64,000 bases of DNA from Acidihalobacter prosperus. GTDB lineage: Bacteria > Pseudomonadota > Gammaproteobacteria > DSM-5130 > Acidihalobacteraceae. The DNA is taken from contig NZ_JQSG02000002.1 of the NCBI RefSeq assembly GCF_000754095.2, forward strand, positions 1-64,000. Direction: 5' to 3'. Positions 44,894 through 54,463 of this stretch are shown here, one piece after another (within the stretch, counting starts at the first letter, position 1; the number at the start of each line of letters is the position of its first letter). A model generated the notes under the pieces. That model was not told the DNA's origin. It was given only the letters and a program-made list of their open reading frames with translations, and did not search any database. The position numbers were made by a program, and so were the translations under genes.

Positions 44894-45286
44894 TCATTTG
44901 AGCGAATACAGAAAATCCATTATCTGGTGAATCTGCCTGCGCGTCAGCAGCTGATTGGCGCCGTAGGGCGGCATGATCGTGTTGCTGCCGTAGTTCTGGC
45001 GCGCGTCCCATATCTGCGCGAACAGTCGCTGGCGGTCGGGAAACGGCGGCTGCAGCGGCTGCGCGATGTCTCCCGCCATCACCGCGCCCTTGATCTGGTG
45101 GCATGCGATGCAGTTGCCGCCCTTGCGGCTGAACGCGAGTTGCCGACCTGCGGCGATATCCGCTGCGGATGCGGGCGCGGGCTGTGCCGCCGGTTGCCGT
45201 GCGGCCAACGCGATCACGCCCAGCAACGCAGCCACGGACAGGCCCGCGCACAAGGTCGGAAATCCGCGACAGGGATTCATTTTCAT
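44894..45286 (-). CDS. soxX: Sulfur-oxidation c-type cytochrome SoxX
   Basis: The protein has 130 aa. An N-terminal hydrophobic export signal (about 10-30) is followed by one haem site [10 protein letters not shown] (about 57) and a probable Met ligand in [14 protein letters not shown] (about 100). A GGAG five nt upstream fixes the start at MKMNPC. It is paired with soxA; soxYZ, soxB and soxCD are not in this window. Confidence 0.92.
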   Translation of the reverse strand: MKMNPCRGFPTLCAGLSVAALLGVIALAARQPAAQPAPASAADIAAGRQLAFSRKGGNCIACHQIKGAVMAGDIAQPLQPPFPDRQRLFAQIWDARQNYGSNTIMPPYGANQLLTRRQIHQIMDFLYSLK

Positions 45287-45340
45287 GACGACTCCGGGAC
45301 GATGGGCGTGTCCGCGAAGGCTTTCGCCGGCCAGCGCCAA

Positions 45341-45385
45341 ATGCACCAATGCGGTGCATCTTACCCCGATTGCCGTCGGCAATCG
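45341..45385. promoter_or_regulatory. Twin 19-bp dyads between soxX and ettA
   Basis: Two inverted repeats stand 7 bp apart: ATGCACCAATGCGGTGCAT (45341-45359; 7-bp arms) and CGATTGCCGTCGGCAATCG (45367-45385; 8-bp arms). Both are 19 bp long and lie in the divergent soxXA/ettA intergenic region. They are candidate operators for soxXA; neither has a T-run that would suggest a terminator. Confidence 0.5.
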
Positions 45386-45496
45386 ATAATGCTGAACTGC
45401 CGATCGAATTTGATTATCACTCTCCCCCCGCTGGCGCCCCGGCGTCCGATTCCCGATAATGACCGCCCGTCATCCATACCCGAACAACCATCCCCT

Positions 45497-47164
<1,668 letters not shown>

Positions 47165-47173
47165 CCGCTCTTG

Positions 47174-47205
47174 CTCATCCACCCGCCAACAGGCGGGTGG
47201 ATGAG
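47174..47205 (+). terminator. Perfect hairpin after ettA
   Basis: A 14-bp perfect stem (47174-47187 with 47192-47205) with a 4-nt loop starts 9 nt after the ettA stop. It is not followed by T-residues. It may be a 3'-end structure or bidirectional terminator, and it marks the border of the AT-richer islet. Confidence 0.6.
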
Positions 47206-47291
47206 GGCAAGCGTAATCCGCAGTTTCGGACCACATCGGCAAACCGCATATCGATAAGACGCCGTCGGCCAAGTCCAACAACAATCGTCCT

Positions 47292-47342
47292 ACTTAACAA
47301 TCAGCTCCGCCGCAGGCGTCTGCCGGAATCTCCTTGTTGGTT
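47292..47342 (-). other. attC-like imperfect inverted repeat next to GNAT pseudogene
   Basis: A 51-bp element whose ends pair: on the plus strand ACTTAAC (47292-47298) faces GTTGGTT (47336-47342). ACTTAACAA pairs with TTGTTGGTT with two G-T wobbles and one mismatch; two unpaired positions follow, then AG-C-TCCG pairs with CGG-AA-TCT with an extra base; the tip is a small GCAG/CTGC hairpin. The outer core reads GTTAAGT on the minus strand, fitting the integron consensus GTTRRRY. It abuts the stop of the minus-strand GNAT gene, where an attC would lie. It is shorter than most known attC sites and no integrase gene is present. Confidence 0.4.
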
Positions 47343-47773
47343 CATTTCACAGGGGTATTCCATGCCCCCGTATCATTAAACCTCTCTCCACTCAATTTGA
47401 ACCCCATCCTTGCGTAAAACTTCACTGCCAAGTCTGAAGGAAGAGTTACAGTAGCTTCGTGGAATTGATGAAGCGTTTCAGCAAGGAGTCGGCAACCGAT
47501 TCCACGACTCTGAAATTCCTTTCGAACAAAAGGCAGGGAAAGGAAATTGGTTGATTTAAAAGCAACGTGTCCAACGATTACGCCATTCATCACCGCACAA
47601 AATTCACGCCTTCCCCTGCCATGCAGCCCGCGAGCTCCTTAGGACTACTAAGCGTATTCCAATGCGTCAACTTCCTCTCGAAATCCAACCGTCATCTGTG
47701 AAAATTCGGTTGACGACCGAATGCGATCACTGATCGAGAGCGCATCAGCGATTTCAGTGCGTCTAATTTCCAT
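47342..47773 (-). pseudogene. Frame-disrupted GNAT N-acetyltransferase
   Basis: Reading from an ATG at 47773, three consecutive frames together spell one GNAT-like protein. Frame 1 gives MEIRRTEIADALSISDRIR and runs to VDA; frame 2 continues WNTLSSPKELAGCMAGEG; frame 3 continues REFCAVMNGVIVGHVAF and runs to the stop at 47342. Two small indels therefore break the gene. The last 83 codons are open and hold the acetyl-CoA loop (EFQSRGIGCRLLAE). The DNA is clearly AT-richer than its neighbours. Sequencing error is a possible alternative. Confidence 0.75.
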
Positions 47774-47854
47774 GCGCATTTGGCATCTTAGATGCTTTCA
47801 CGAGGCCACCCAAATTCGAATCACACATTTTTCGCATCTGCTTAGGACGGCTTG

Positions 47855-48532
47855 TTAATCTTCGACTAGAGTTCGATTCTTGCGCGCCATGACAACAGGA
47901 CCGATAAGCAGCCCAACCCCGTCGAGAATCCCATGCACGATGATACAAGCCCAGAGATTTTGGGTGAGCACGAAGGTCAATGTAATGGCGAATGTAGCCA
48001 GGAAGATCGGGATAAGATGTGCCAGTCCCCAAGCCAAGTGCGCTAGCATGAATGCAACAATCGAAAGAATGCACGCCAGCCAAACGCTACCAAGGAGGTA
48101 CTGGCCTATACCGATAGCGTAACCACGATACAAAATCTCCTCGGTGAAAGCAGCCGTGGTCACAACAAAGAGCCGACGCCAGAGCGGCATCTCAAAAAGG
48201 GTTTTTTGAAGCTCCAGTTGCTTCTGAGAAACATCAAAAAATTTGTACTTATCCAAAAAGTGCTGATAAACACCAAAAATGAAAAACAGAACAGCGGAAG
48301 CAATGACAGCCATCCCCAACATTTGCCATGTAGGCCATACCAAGCCAATAAGCCTACGCCATGTATCAATGCCTGTAGCAGCGATAACAAGCTCAATCGC
48401 AGCCACCACCCATAACGATATACGTGGAGCCAGTGATAATTGATCGATACGCAGCCGCTTAAAGTAGGCCAACGAGAGTGGTGACAAGGTGAGCGCAAAA
48501 AAGAGGCCAAGATATAAGAGAAAAAGCATCAT
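47855..48532 (-). CDS. CPBP family intramembrane metalloprotease
   Basis: The protein has 225 aa and about six to seven helices. CPBP (CAAX-type/bacteriocin-processing) motifs are present: EEILYRG (about 130-136), then a His in MLAHLAWGLAHLIP (about 162-175) and HGILDGVGLL (about 200). Such proteins cleave within membranes; roles include prenyl-protein processing and bacteriocin immunity. Codon use and base composition are AT-richer than in the flanking core genes, pointing to acquisition. Confidence 0.82.
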   Translation of the reverse strand: MMLFLLYLGLFFALTLSPLSLAYFKRLRIDQLSLAPRISLWVVAAIELVIAATGIDTWRRLIGLVWPTWQMLGMAVIASAVLFFIFGVYQHFLDKYKFFDVSQKQLELQKTLFEMPLWRRLFVVTTAAFTEEILYRGYAIGIGQYLLGSVWLACILSIVAFMLAHLAWGLAHLIPIFLATFAITLTFVLTQNLWACIIVHGILDGVGLLIGPVVMARKNRTLVED

Positions 48533-48611
48533 AGATAGTCGTATCCTGAGGGCAAATGATCACGCTGAATGAAAGGCAACGTTCGTCCTCGCGCATTGTC
48601 AGGAATTTTAT

Positions 48612-49142
48612 TCATTCCCCAAACGAAACCGTGAGCACATCGTTAACCGGACTGAACTCGACAAGGCCAATCTCAGATACGGTGCAAGCAAGTGGCAACC
48701 TGAAAGATTGACAGGCATCCAAGGCCAGACCAAGTTGCGTTGCAGACAGCCCCATCGCCAACGTGCAATGCGGCATCCAAGTGGCGGGTACGTAGTGCTG
48801 CCAAACGCCATCGGCGACGTTAGAAAACCGCTCGAAAAAACGTTCGTGCAATCCCAGAAGTTTGGAGGTGACTTTCGGAGCGAGTAATAACACGTGTTCG
48901 CTGGCGGTGAACCACCCCAACGTCGCCAGTGTCAGCTCGAATGGCTGGAGAGATTGGGCGAAATCGCTCAGCAGCTGCCGAGTCGCCGGCAAGTCAACTG
49001 AATCGGCGACAGCGAGGGAAATGTGCGGGCGAGCATTGCCGTTTCGCATCGTGGTTGCGCCGAACCGAACGAAGTCATCCCATACCGAGAGCAGCCGCGA
49101 CTCGCCGACCCCGTCGAAGAACATCTCAATCGCGTAGCCCAT
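48612..49142 (-). CDS. 2H phosphoesterase / 2'-5' RNA ligase-like protein
   Basis: The protein has 176 aa. Two His-x-(Ser/Thr) motifs, the hallmark of 2H phosphoesterases, are at HISLA (about 40) and HCTLA (about 124), about 84 residues apart as in this superfamily. It may act on 2'-5' or cyclic phosphodiester bonds in RNA; the real substrate is unknown. It lies in the AT-richer islet, in the same orientation as its neighbours. Confidence 0.75.
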   Translation of the reverse strand: MGYAIEMFFDGVGESRLLSVWDDFVRFGATTMRNGNARPHISLAVADSVDLPATRQLLSDFAQSLQPFELTLATLGWFTASEHVLLLAPKVTSKLLGLHERFFERFSNVADGVWQHYVPATWMPHCTLAMGLSATQLGLALDACQSFRLPLACTVSEIGLVEFSPVNDVLTVSFGE

Positions 49143-49160
49143 CGGAACAGAACCTGAAGC

Positions 49161-49239
49161 GCCATCTGCACTCTAGATATTGTGGAGACGTACTTAGTTC
49201 CCTCCCAATGTGGCAGTTATGTATTCGCTAGCAGATGGC
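49161..49239. repeat. Separated 9-bp inverted repeat
   Basis: GCCATCTGC (49161-49169) and GCAGATGGC (49231-49239) are perfect inverted copies 61 bp apart in the gene-free gap between the 2H gene and the next GNAT. No integron core (GTTRRRY) is found at its ends and no target duplication is evident. Its meaning is unknown. Confidence 0.35.
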
Positions 49240-49289
49240 CCAATCACGAAAGTGGCATAAGTATCACTGTGCGCAGTGGCTTTGGTTGC

Positions 49290-49820
49290 TCAAAACATAT
49301 ATCCAAGCAGATCGATCGGCCCATCCACCCAGCCTTTTTCCCCAATCTGCTTGACCATGATTTCGTTGGCAATCCTTTCAACCGCTGCGCCGTAGTTCTT
49401 GTGGTCGTTGATACGCAACCATAAACAAAGCGCGTCCAAGCCCTGAAAACCGTTGCGCTCGTAAAGTCGAGCGCGGTTTACGATGGCGAAAAGAAAATCG
49501 ATGCGCGAACGCCTCGCCAGTTCGGACAGCTTGTCAAGCAATTCGGACGCGATCCCCCGATCGCGGAATTGCGGGTCGACACACAAATCCACGATCCCGA
49601 AAATGGTACGTGGTTGGTCGTCGACCGCGATTACACGGTGATCCACACCCATATGCGCAATCAGGGAGGTATCGTCGTAAACCAGAAAGCGAAAGTGCGG
49701 GAGTTGCTTGTAGTACGACCAGGGCTTCTGATGATCGGGAAAGCAGCGGTTCTTCAGATCGATGATCTTTGCGTGAGCGGCCGGCGAAATCTCGTATTCC
49801 TGAATCAGTTCAATTTTCAT
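49290..49820 (-). CDS. GNAT family N-acetyltransferase
   Basis: The protein has 176 aa. The acetyl-CoA loop is PQFRDRGIASELLDKL (about 86-101), preceded by a hydrophobic beta-strand (FGIVDLCVD). The C-terminal part RARLYERNGFQGLDALC is typical of the fold. Substrate unknown. The start at MKIELIQEYE is preferred; an upstream in-frame ATG adds 19 residues without family-like sequence. Composition is AT-richer than core genes. Confidence 0.8.
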   Translation of the reverse strand: MKIELIQEYEISPAAHAKIIDLKNRCFPDHQKPWSYYKQLPHFRFLVYDDTSLIAHMGVDHRVIAVDDQPRTIFGIVDLCVDPQFRDRGIASELLDKLSELARRSRIDFLFAIVNRARLYERNGFQGLDALCLWLRINDHKNYGAAVERIANEIMVKQIGEKGWVDGPIDLLGYMF

Positions 49821-49885
49821 CGGTGGATTTGAAATCCTCGTTGAGCCAACTTTGTCAGTTGTTAGGTGACACATCACACGGATAT

Positions 49886-50701
49886 CTATCGGTACGCCAC
49901 GACAAAATACGCACCCACCTCCCTTTCAAGGCTTTCCAGAACTTCCGTCGAGCGCGCCGCTTCAAGGTACTCGTTGCGAAGGGCTTCGATTCGGATCGCA
50001 TCGTCTGCAGCAATTCCAAACAACGGACTCTTCAAGGCCGATGCCAGCACGTCGTTCAAATGCTCCGCCGAAAGATAATTCGAGGTAGGCTCAACGATCA
50101 CGTCCGATCTTGAGTAACCCGTTTCCGCCAGCAAAGCGTGGCAACGCTCAGGCGTACCCGTATCGTGCCCGACCGGCGATACATAAATACCCTGCGTCCC
50201 AGCGAGGGAGCGCAACAAATGGCCGGTCGCATGGGAATTTCCCGCCCAACAGTTGAACACCAGTCTGCCCCCTGGCCTCAGCAGCGCATGCCAGCGGCGA
50301 AGCGCCGCCGAAACATCGGCCATGTACGGCAACGCATTGCAGCAGGTGACGAGGTCGAAACTTGCTGCAGGAAAATCCAAGTCTTCGGCATCGGCCAGAC
50401 GCAGATCCAGATTGTCCAGGCCGGACTCGGCCAGCGCAGCGGCAGCCTGAGCCAGCATGCCCTCCGAAATATCCACGCCAACGACCTGCCCGCCATCGCC
50501 AACGAGGCGTGCCGCGGGTATGGCTACGAAGCCGGTCCCGGTAGCAATGTCGAGGACACGCTCGCCCGGCTGCGGTGCAGCGAGATCGAGAAAGCGCTCG
50601 GCCATGCGCGCATGCAGTTCGCTGCGCCCGTATCCGGAGCGCGCATCGAAAAACTCGGCCACGCGCGCCTTATAGGGTACGTGCATCCTGGTACCCGGCA
50701 T
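49886..50701 (-). CDS. Class I SAM-dependent methyltransferase
   Basis: The protein has 271 aa. SAM-binding motif I is VLDIATGTGFVAIPAA (about 50-65), motif II VVGVDISEGML (about 73), then DLVTCCNALPYM (about 116) and LLRPGGRLVFNCW (about 136). It looks like a UbiE/small-molecule type; substrate unknown. The chosen ATG (MPGTRMHVPYK) has a GGAAGAGGG 6 nt upstream. Confidence 0.85.
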   Translation of the reverse strand: MPGTRMHVPYKARVAEFFDARSGYGRSELHARMAERFLDLAAPQPGERVLDIATGTGFVAIPAARLVGDGGQVVGVDISEGMLAQAAAALAESGLDNLDLRLADAEDLDFPAASFDLVTCCNALPYMADVSAALRRWHALLRPGGRLVFNCWAGNSHATGHLLRSLAGTQGIYVSPVGHDTGTPERCHALLAETGYSRSDVIVEPTSNYLSAEHLNDVLASALKSPLFGIAADDAIRIEALRNEYLEAARSTEVLESLEREVGAYFVVAYR

Positions 50702-50935
50702 TGTCGCCCTCTTCCACCTGGTTGATTGGGTGTACACGCATAAGGCGCCGCCGAACCATCGCAGCAGGTCGGCGTCTAAGCGCATTGTCTTTCGACCGCC
50801 CAACCGGGAATACGTGCGTTTAACCCATCACAAACCATTGGGGCATGCACCCGCGTCCTCGCGTAAAATCCGCATCACCGTTCATTGACCCGTGGCGCGG
50901 ACAGCGGCTGCCGCGCACTGGAAAAGGATCTGCTC

Positions 50936-51577
50936 ATGTCAAACCCAGAGACAGGAAGACCACCCGTACAAAACAGCGATTTCTGGAACCAGCGCTATGC
51001 GGCCCAGGCGTTCGTCTGGACCGCCAACGCGAACCGCTTCGTGGCGGAAGAAGTCGCTGATCTGCCGCCTGGCAGGGCCCTGGATCTCGCTGCCGGCGAG
51101 GGCCGCAACGCGGTCTGGCTCGCCGAACAGGGCTGGCAGGCGCACGCGGTCGATTTTTCCGATGTCGCCATGAAAAAGTGCCGCCGTCTGGCGGCAGAGC
51201 GCCAGGTTGCCGAACGCGTGACCTGCGAGGTGGCCGATCTGCACGATTATGTGCCCACACCCGACGCCTACGACCTCGTCTTGTTGATCTACCTGCAGAT
51301 TCCGCAGGCCGAGCTGACCCCGGTCATCGCAAGAGCGGCCGAGGCGGTGGCGCCGGGCGGCACCTTCCTGCTGGTCGCGCATGACTCGGCCAATCTGAAG
51401 GACGGCTACGGCGGCCCGCAGAATCCCGATGTACTCTACACCGCGAACGAGGTGCTCGCGGCGCTGGACGACCGGCTGGAAGTCGAGAAGGCCGGCGTGG
51501 TCGAGCGCCCAGTGGAAACCGATGCCGGCACCCGCGTCGCCCTCGACTGCCTCGTGCGCGCACGACGCCCCTGCTAA
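50936..51577 (+). CDS. SAM-dependent methyltransferase, TehB-like
   Basis: The protein has 213 aa. It opens with NSDFWNQRYAAQAFVWTANAN (split here as DFWNQRY and FVWTANANRF), typical of thiol/tellurite-type small methyltransferases, then motif I ALDLAAGEGRNAVWLAEQGW (about 48-67) and VAPGGTFLLVAHD (about 138). An AAGGAT ribosome-binding site precedes the ATG. It is divergent from the other methyltransferase. Confidence 0.86.
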   Translation: MSNPETGRPPVQNSDFWNQRYAAQAFVWTANANRFVAEEVADLPPGRALDLAAGEGRNAVWLAEQGWQAHAVDFSDVAMKKCRRLAAERQVAERVTCEVADLHDYVPTPDAYDLVLLIYLQIPQAELTPVIARAAEAVAPGGTFLLVAHDSANLKDGYGGPQNPDVLYTANEVLAALDDRLEVEKAGVVERPVETDAGTRVALDCLVRARRPC

Positions 51578-51657
51578 TCCGTCGCCGCGTCGTGCCTCGA
51601 TTCCAGCGGCGCACGACGCGTTAACATGCAAGCCCATCTTCCAAGACCCGAACCCCA

Positions 51658-52506
51658 ATGACCGACATCGACCGCCTGTTCAGCCGCCTGGACGCCTTGC
51701 TCGACCGCCTCGAACCCCTGCTGCCCGCCGCCACTCCGGAAACGGACTGGGACGCTGTGGCCTTCCGCTGGCGCCGACCCGGTTACCTGCAGCCGGTACG
51801 CCACCCGCAACTGATCGAGCCCGACGCCCTGCTCGGCATCGAGCGCCAGAAGTCCTTGCTGGCGCGCAACACGGCGCAGTTCGTGCGCGGCCTGCCGGCC
51901 AACAATGCCCTGCTGTGGGGTTCGCGCGGCACCGGCAAGTCCTCGCTCATCCGCGCCATGCTGGAGCAGTTCGCCGGCGAGGGCCTGCGCCTGATCGAGG
52001 TCGAACGGCGCGATCTGGCCGACCTGCCCGAGATCGTCGAGCCGTTGTACGAACGCCCCGAACGCTTCGTGATCTTCTCCGACGATCTTTCCTTCGAGGC
52101 CGACGACCCGAGCTACAAGGCGCTCAAGGCAACGCTGGACGGTTCGGTTGCCGCCGCCCCGGACAACGTTCTCATCTACGCGACTTCCAATCGCCGTCAC
52201 CTGCTGCCCGAATACCAGCGCGACAACCTGGACACGCGCGTGGCCGACGGCGAGATTCACCACGGCGAGGCGGTTGAAGAGAAGATTTCCCTGTCCGAAC
52301 GCTTCGGCCTGTGGATCGGTTTTCACGCCTTCCGCCAGGAAGACTACCTCGGCATCGTCTACCACACATTGCAACGCATGCAGGTCGCCTTCGACGAGGA
52401 AACGGTACGCCCCGAAGCCCTGCGTTTCGCGCTGGAACGCGGCTCGCGCAGCGGCCGAGTAGCCGCCCAATTCGCGCGCGACTGGGCCGGGCGCAACGCG
52501 CTTTAG
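51658..52506 (+). CDS. AAA ATPase of DUF815 family
   Basis: The protein has 282 aa. The Walker A motif is GSRGTGKSSLI (about 87-97), followed by a probable Walker B region around FVIFSDDLSFE (about 137-147) and an arginine-containing sensor segment YATSNRRHLLPE (about 174). DUF815 proteins are soluble P-loop ATPases of unknown function, common in proteobacteria. Confidence 0.88.
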   Translation: MTDIDRLFSRLDALLDRLEPLLPAATPETDWDAVAFRWRRPGYLQPVRHPQLIEPDALLGIERQKSLLARNTAQFVRGLPANNALLWGSRGTGKSSLIRAMLEQFAGEGLRLIEVERRDLADLPEIVEPLYERPERFVIFSDDLSFEADDPSYKALKATLDGSVAAAPDNVLIYATSNRRHLLPEYQRDNLDTRVADGEIHHGEAVEEKISLSERFGLWIGFHAFRQEDYLGIVYHTLQRMQVAFDEETVRPEALRFALERGSRSGRVAAQFARDWAGRNAL

Positions 52507-52630
52507 TCGCGCGCGGAGCGCGTCCTGGGCACGCCCCGCCAACTCGCTTGCCCGCTCATCGGGCTGACTGGGCCGGCGCGGGCGGATGCGCTAGGCTTGA
52601 ACGACCCGTCGCCATCCGGGCATACGCCAC

Positions 52631-52972
52631 ATGGCCAAGCCGCATCCCGACAGCGAATTCGTCGCCTATGTACTCGAACTCATGCAGCCGCTGGGGCCGG
52701 TTCGGGCCAGGCGCATGTTCGGCGGACACGGGCTGTTTCTGGACGACCGCATGTTCGCCCTGATCGTGCACGGCACGTTGTACCTCAAGACCGACGACCA
52801 AAACCGCAAAGCCTTCGAACGACACGGCCTGCCGCCCTTCAGCTACACCGCCCGCAACCGCGTCGTGTCGATCGCCTACCATCAGGCGCCCGAGGACTCG
52901 CTGGAGGATGCGGATGCCATGCGCGCCTGGGCGCAGTCTGCCCGCGCGGCCTCGTTGCGCGCCGCCCGATAG
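52631..52972 (+). CDS. TfoX N-terminal domain protein
   Basis: The protein has 113 aa. The TfoX_N segment RARRMFGGHGLFLDDRMFAL (about 23-42) and LYLKTDDQN are present. It lacks the C-terminal domain of the competence regulator Sxy/TfoX, so it belongs to the widespread stand-alone type of unknown function. Confidence 0.85.
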   Translation: MAKPHPDSEFVAYVLELMQPLGPVRARRMFGGHGLFLDDRMFALIVHGTLYLKTDDQNRKAFERHGLPPFSYTARNRVVSIAYHQAPEDSLEDADAMRAWAQSARAASLRAAR

Positions 52973-53048
52973 GGGATCCCGAGCTGGGCGACAGGAACTT
53001 TCGCATCCCGCCCGCGGTCATTGCAGCAGGTTTCGCAGGCGCCAGACC

Positions 53049-53933
53049 ATGCTGTACACCGAACCGCACTCGGGGCCCGCCCCGGTCATCCAGGTCATCC
53101 AGGCGGCACATCGTCAGGTCGCGATCGACGCGTACGAGCTTGACGATCCCGCCATGCTCCACGCCATCCGCATCGCAAGCCATCGCGGCGTGACCGTGCA
53201 GGTCATCATCGCCCCTCACCCGCACGGCCGGCCGCCGGGCTGGGCGCGCGCGGAGTTTCATCGACTGGCAGCCGCCGGCGCCGAAGTACGCTGGAGTCCT
53301 TACCGTTTCAGCCATCGCTATGCGATCGACCATGCGCACATCGTGATCGACGATCAGGGAAAGGGGCCGGGCATCGTCGACTCGGAAAACCTGACGCATC
53401 GTGCATTTTTCAGGATTCGAGGCGACCTCTGGCTGAGCCGCGATCCGACCGTGACCCACGCGCTCGCCCAGGTCTTCGACGCGGATTGGCTACGCCGACA
53501 CGCCGGCGGCGCGCCCCGTCGCGTGCTGCTGGTATCTCCAGGCAAATCGCGGCCGCTGGCCCGCCTGCTGGCACAACCCGGCCCGGTCGACCTGGAGGCG
53601 CGCAACTTCGGCTACCTGCCGCGCATCATCCATGCGCTGGAGCGCAAGGGGCGGGACGCGCGCGTGATCCTGCCGGCCTCCATCAGCGCGTACGATCACG
53701 ACAATCTCAAATCCGTGCTGCGCGCCGGCGTCTCGGTACGCTATCTGCGCCACCTCAACCGCCAGGGCACGCTGATCGCGGGCCGCACGCAGGGCTTCGT
53801 CGGCTCGCAGAACCTGTCGTGGAGCGTGCTGCATTCGAGCCGCGACGTGGGCATCGTCCTGCACGGCCGCAGTGTCGCCGCCCTGAGGGCCGCCTTCGAC
53901 CGCGACTGGCGCCAAGCCAGCCCGGCGGCCTAG
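53049..53933 (+). CDS. Phospholipase D-like protein with degenerate HKD motifs
   Basis: The protein has 294 aa with two PLD-like halves. Motif 1 reads HAHIVIDD (95-102), with Lys replaced by His. In motif 2 the region before GSQN (252-255) has Arg, Gly and Gly where His, Lys and Asp are expected. The trailing GSQNLSW is intact. No signal peptide is visible. The fold is probably kept but classical PLD catalysis is unlikely. The first Met follows a GCCAGACC stretch without a clear ribosome-binding site. Confidence 0.7.
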   Translation: MLYTEPHSGPAPVIQVIQAAHRQVAIDAYELDDPAMLHAIRIASHRGVTVQVIIAPHPHGRPPGWARAEFHRLAAAGAEVRWSPYRFSHRYAIDHAHIVIDDQGKGPGIVDSENLTHRAFFRIRGDLWLSRDPTVTHALAQVFDADWLRRHAGGAPRRVLLVSPGKSRPLARLLAQPGPVDLEARNFGYLPRIIHALERKGRDARVILPASISAYDHDNLKSVLRAGVSVRYLRHLNRQGTLIAGRTQGFVGSQNLSWSVLHSSRDVGIVLHGRSVAALRAAFDRDWRQASPAA

Positions 53934-54451
53934 CCGACCTCGCCGCGGCGGCCGCTATTGCAGGGGCCGATACGACGGCCGGTCAGCGCTTCGTTGAGAT
54001 ACAGCCTGATCGGACGCGAGGTATGCAGCAAGCCGCGCCCGCCGGCGATCAGCAGATGCGCGCGGCCGCTCAGGCTTTTGCCGCGATAGTGGATGGTGGC
54101 CTGCCCGTTCGCCGGCATGGCGCCGCGCGGTGTGCAATGCAAGCGCCAGCGCACCGTGCCGCGCGCATCGCTCAGGCGGCGCCGCCGGCAGTCGCGCTCG
54201 CCGACGCCCGGGAAGGGATGCGACGCCGACAGGCAGATATCGCGGTGACGCGGCATGAAGGGCAGTGACGCGCCGGCGATCTGTTGTCGGGTTTCGATGC
54301 GCCAGCGCCCGGCTGCGAGCGGCAATGTCTTGGGAGATGCGCCGGCCATCGCGCCACACGGCAAGGCCGCACACAGCGCGAGGGGAAACGGCAGGAGGAA
54401 TCGGCGTAGGAACACCGAAACGCATGATGGGATCTCAGGCTGCGCGCGCAC
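53930..54451 (-). CDS. DUF3617-like exported protein
   Basis: The protein has 173 aa. A signal peptide (about 12-38, LALCAALPCGAMAGA) is followed by AGRWRIETRQQIAGAS (about 47), a CLS segment and a C-terminal GTVRWRLHC block, the general pattern of DUF3617 periplasmic proteins with spaced Cys residues. Function unknown. Its last 4 bp overlap the stop of the convergent PLD-like gene. Confidence 0.65.
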   Translation of the reverse strand: MRAQPEIPSCVSVFLRRFLLPFPLALCAALPCGAMAGASPKTLPLAAGRWRIETRQQIAGASLPFMPRHRDICLSASHPFPGVGERDCRRRRLSDARGTVRWRLHCTPRGAMPANGQATIHYRGKSLSGRAHLLIAGGRGLLHTSRPIRLYLNEALTGRRIGPCNSGRRGEVG

Positions 54452-54463
54452 AGGCGTGTGGGA

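Noticed and set aside
47774-47854. TAACAAGCCGTCC after the CPBP gene, similar to the left half of known attC sites
   Set aside because: No GTTRRRY right half within the following 80 bases.
49858-49864. GTTAGGT, an integron core-like heptamer
   Set aside because: No pairing partner box at attC distance on either side; only a short CAACT/AGTTG hairpin next to it.
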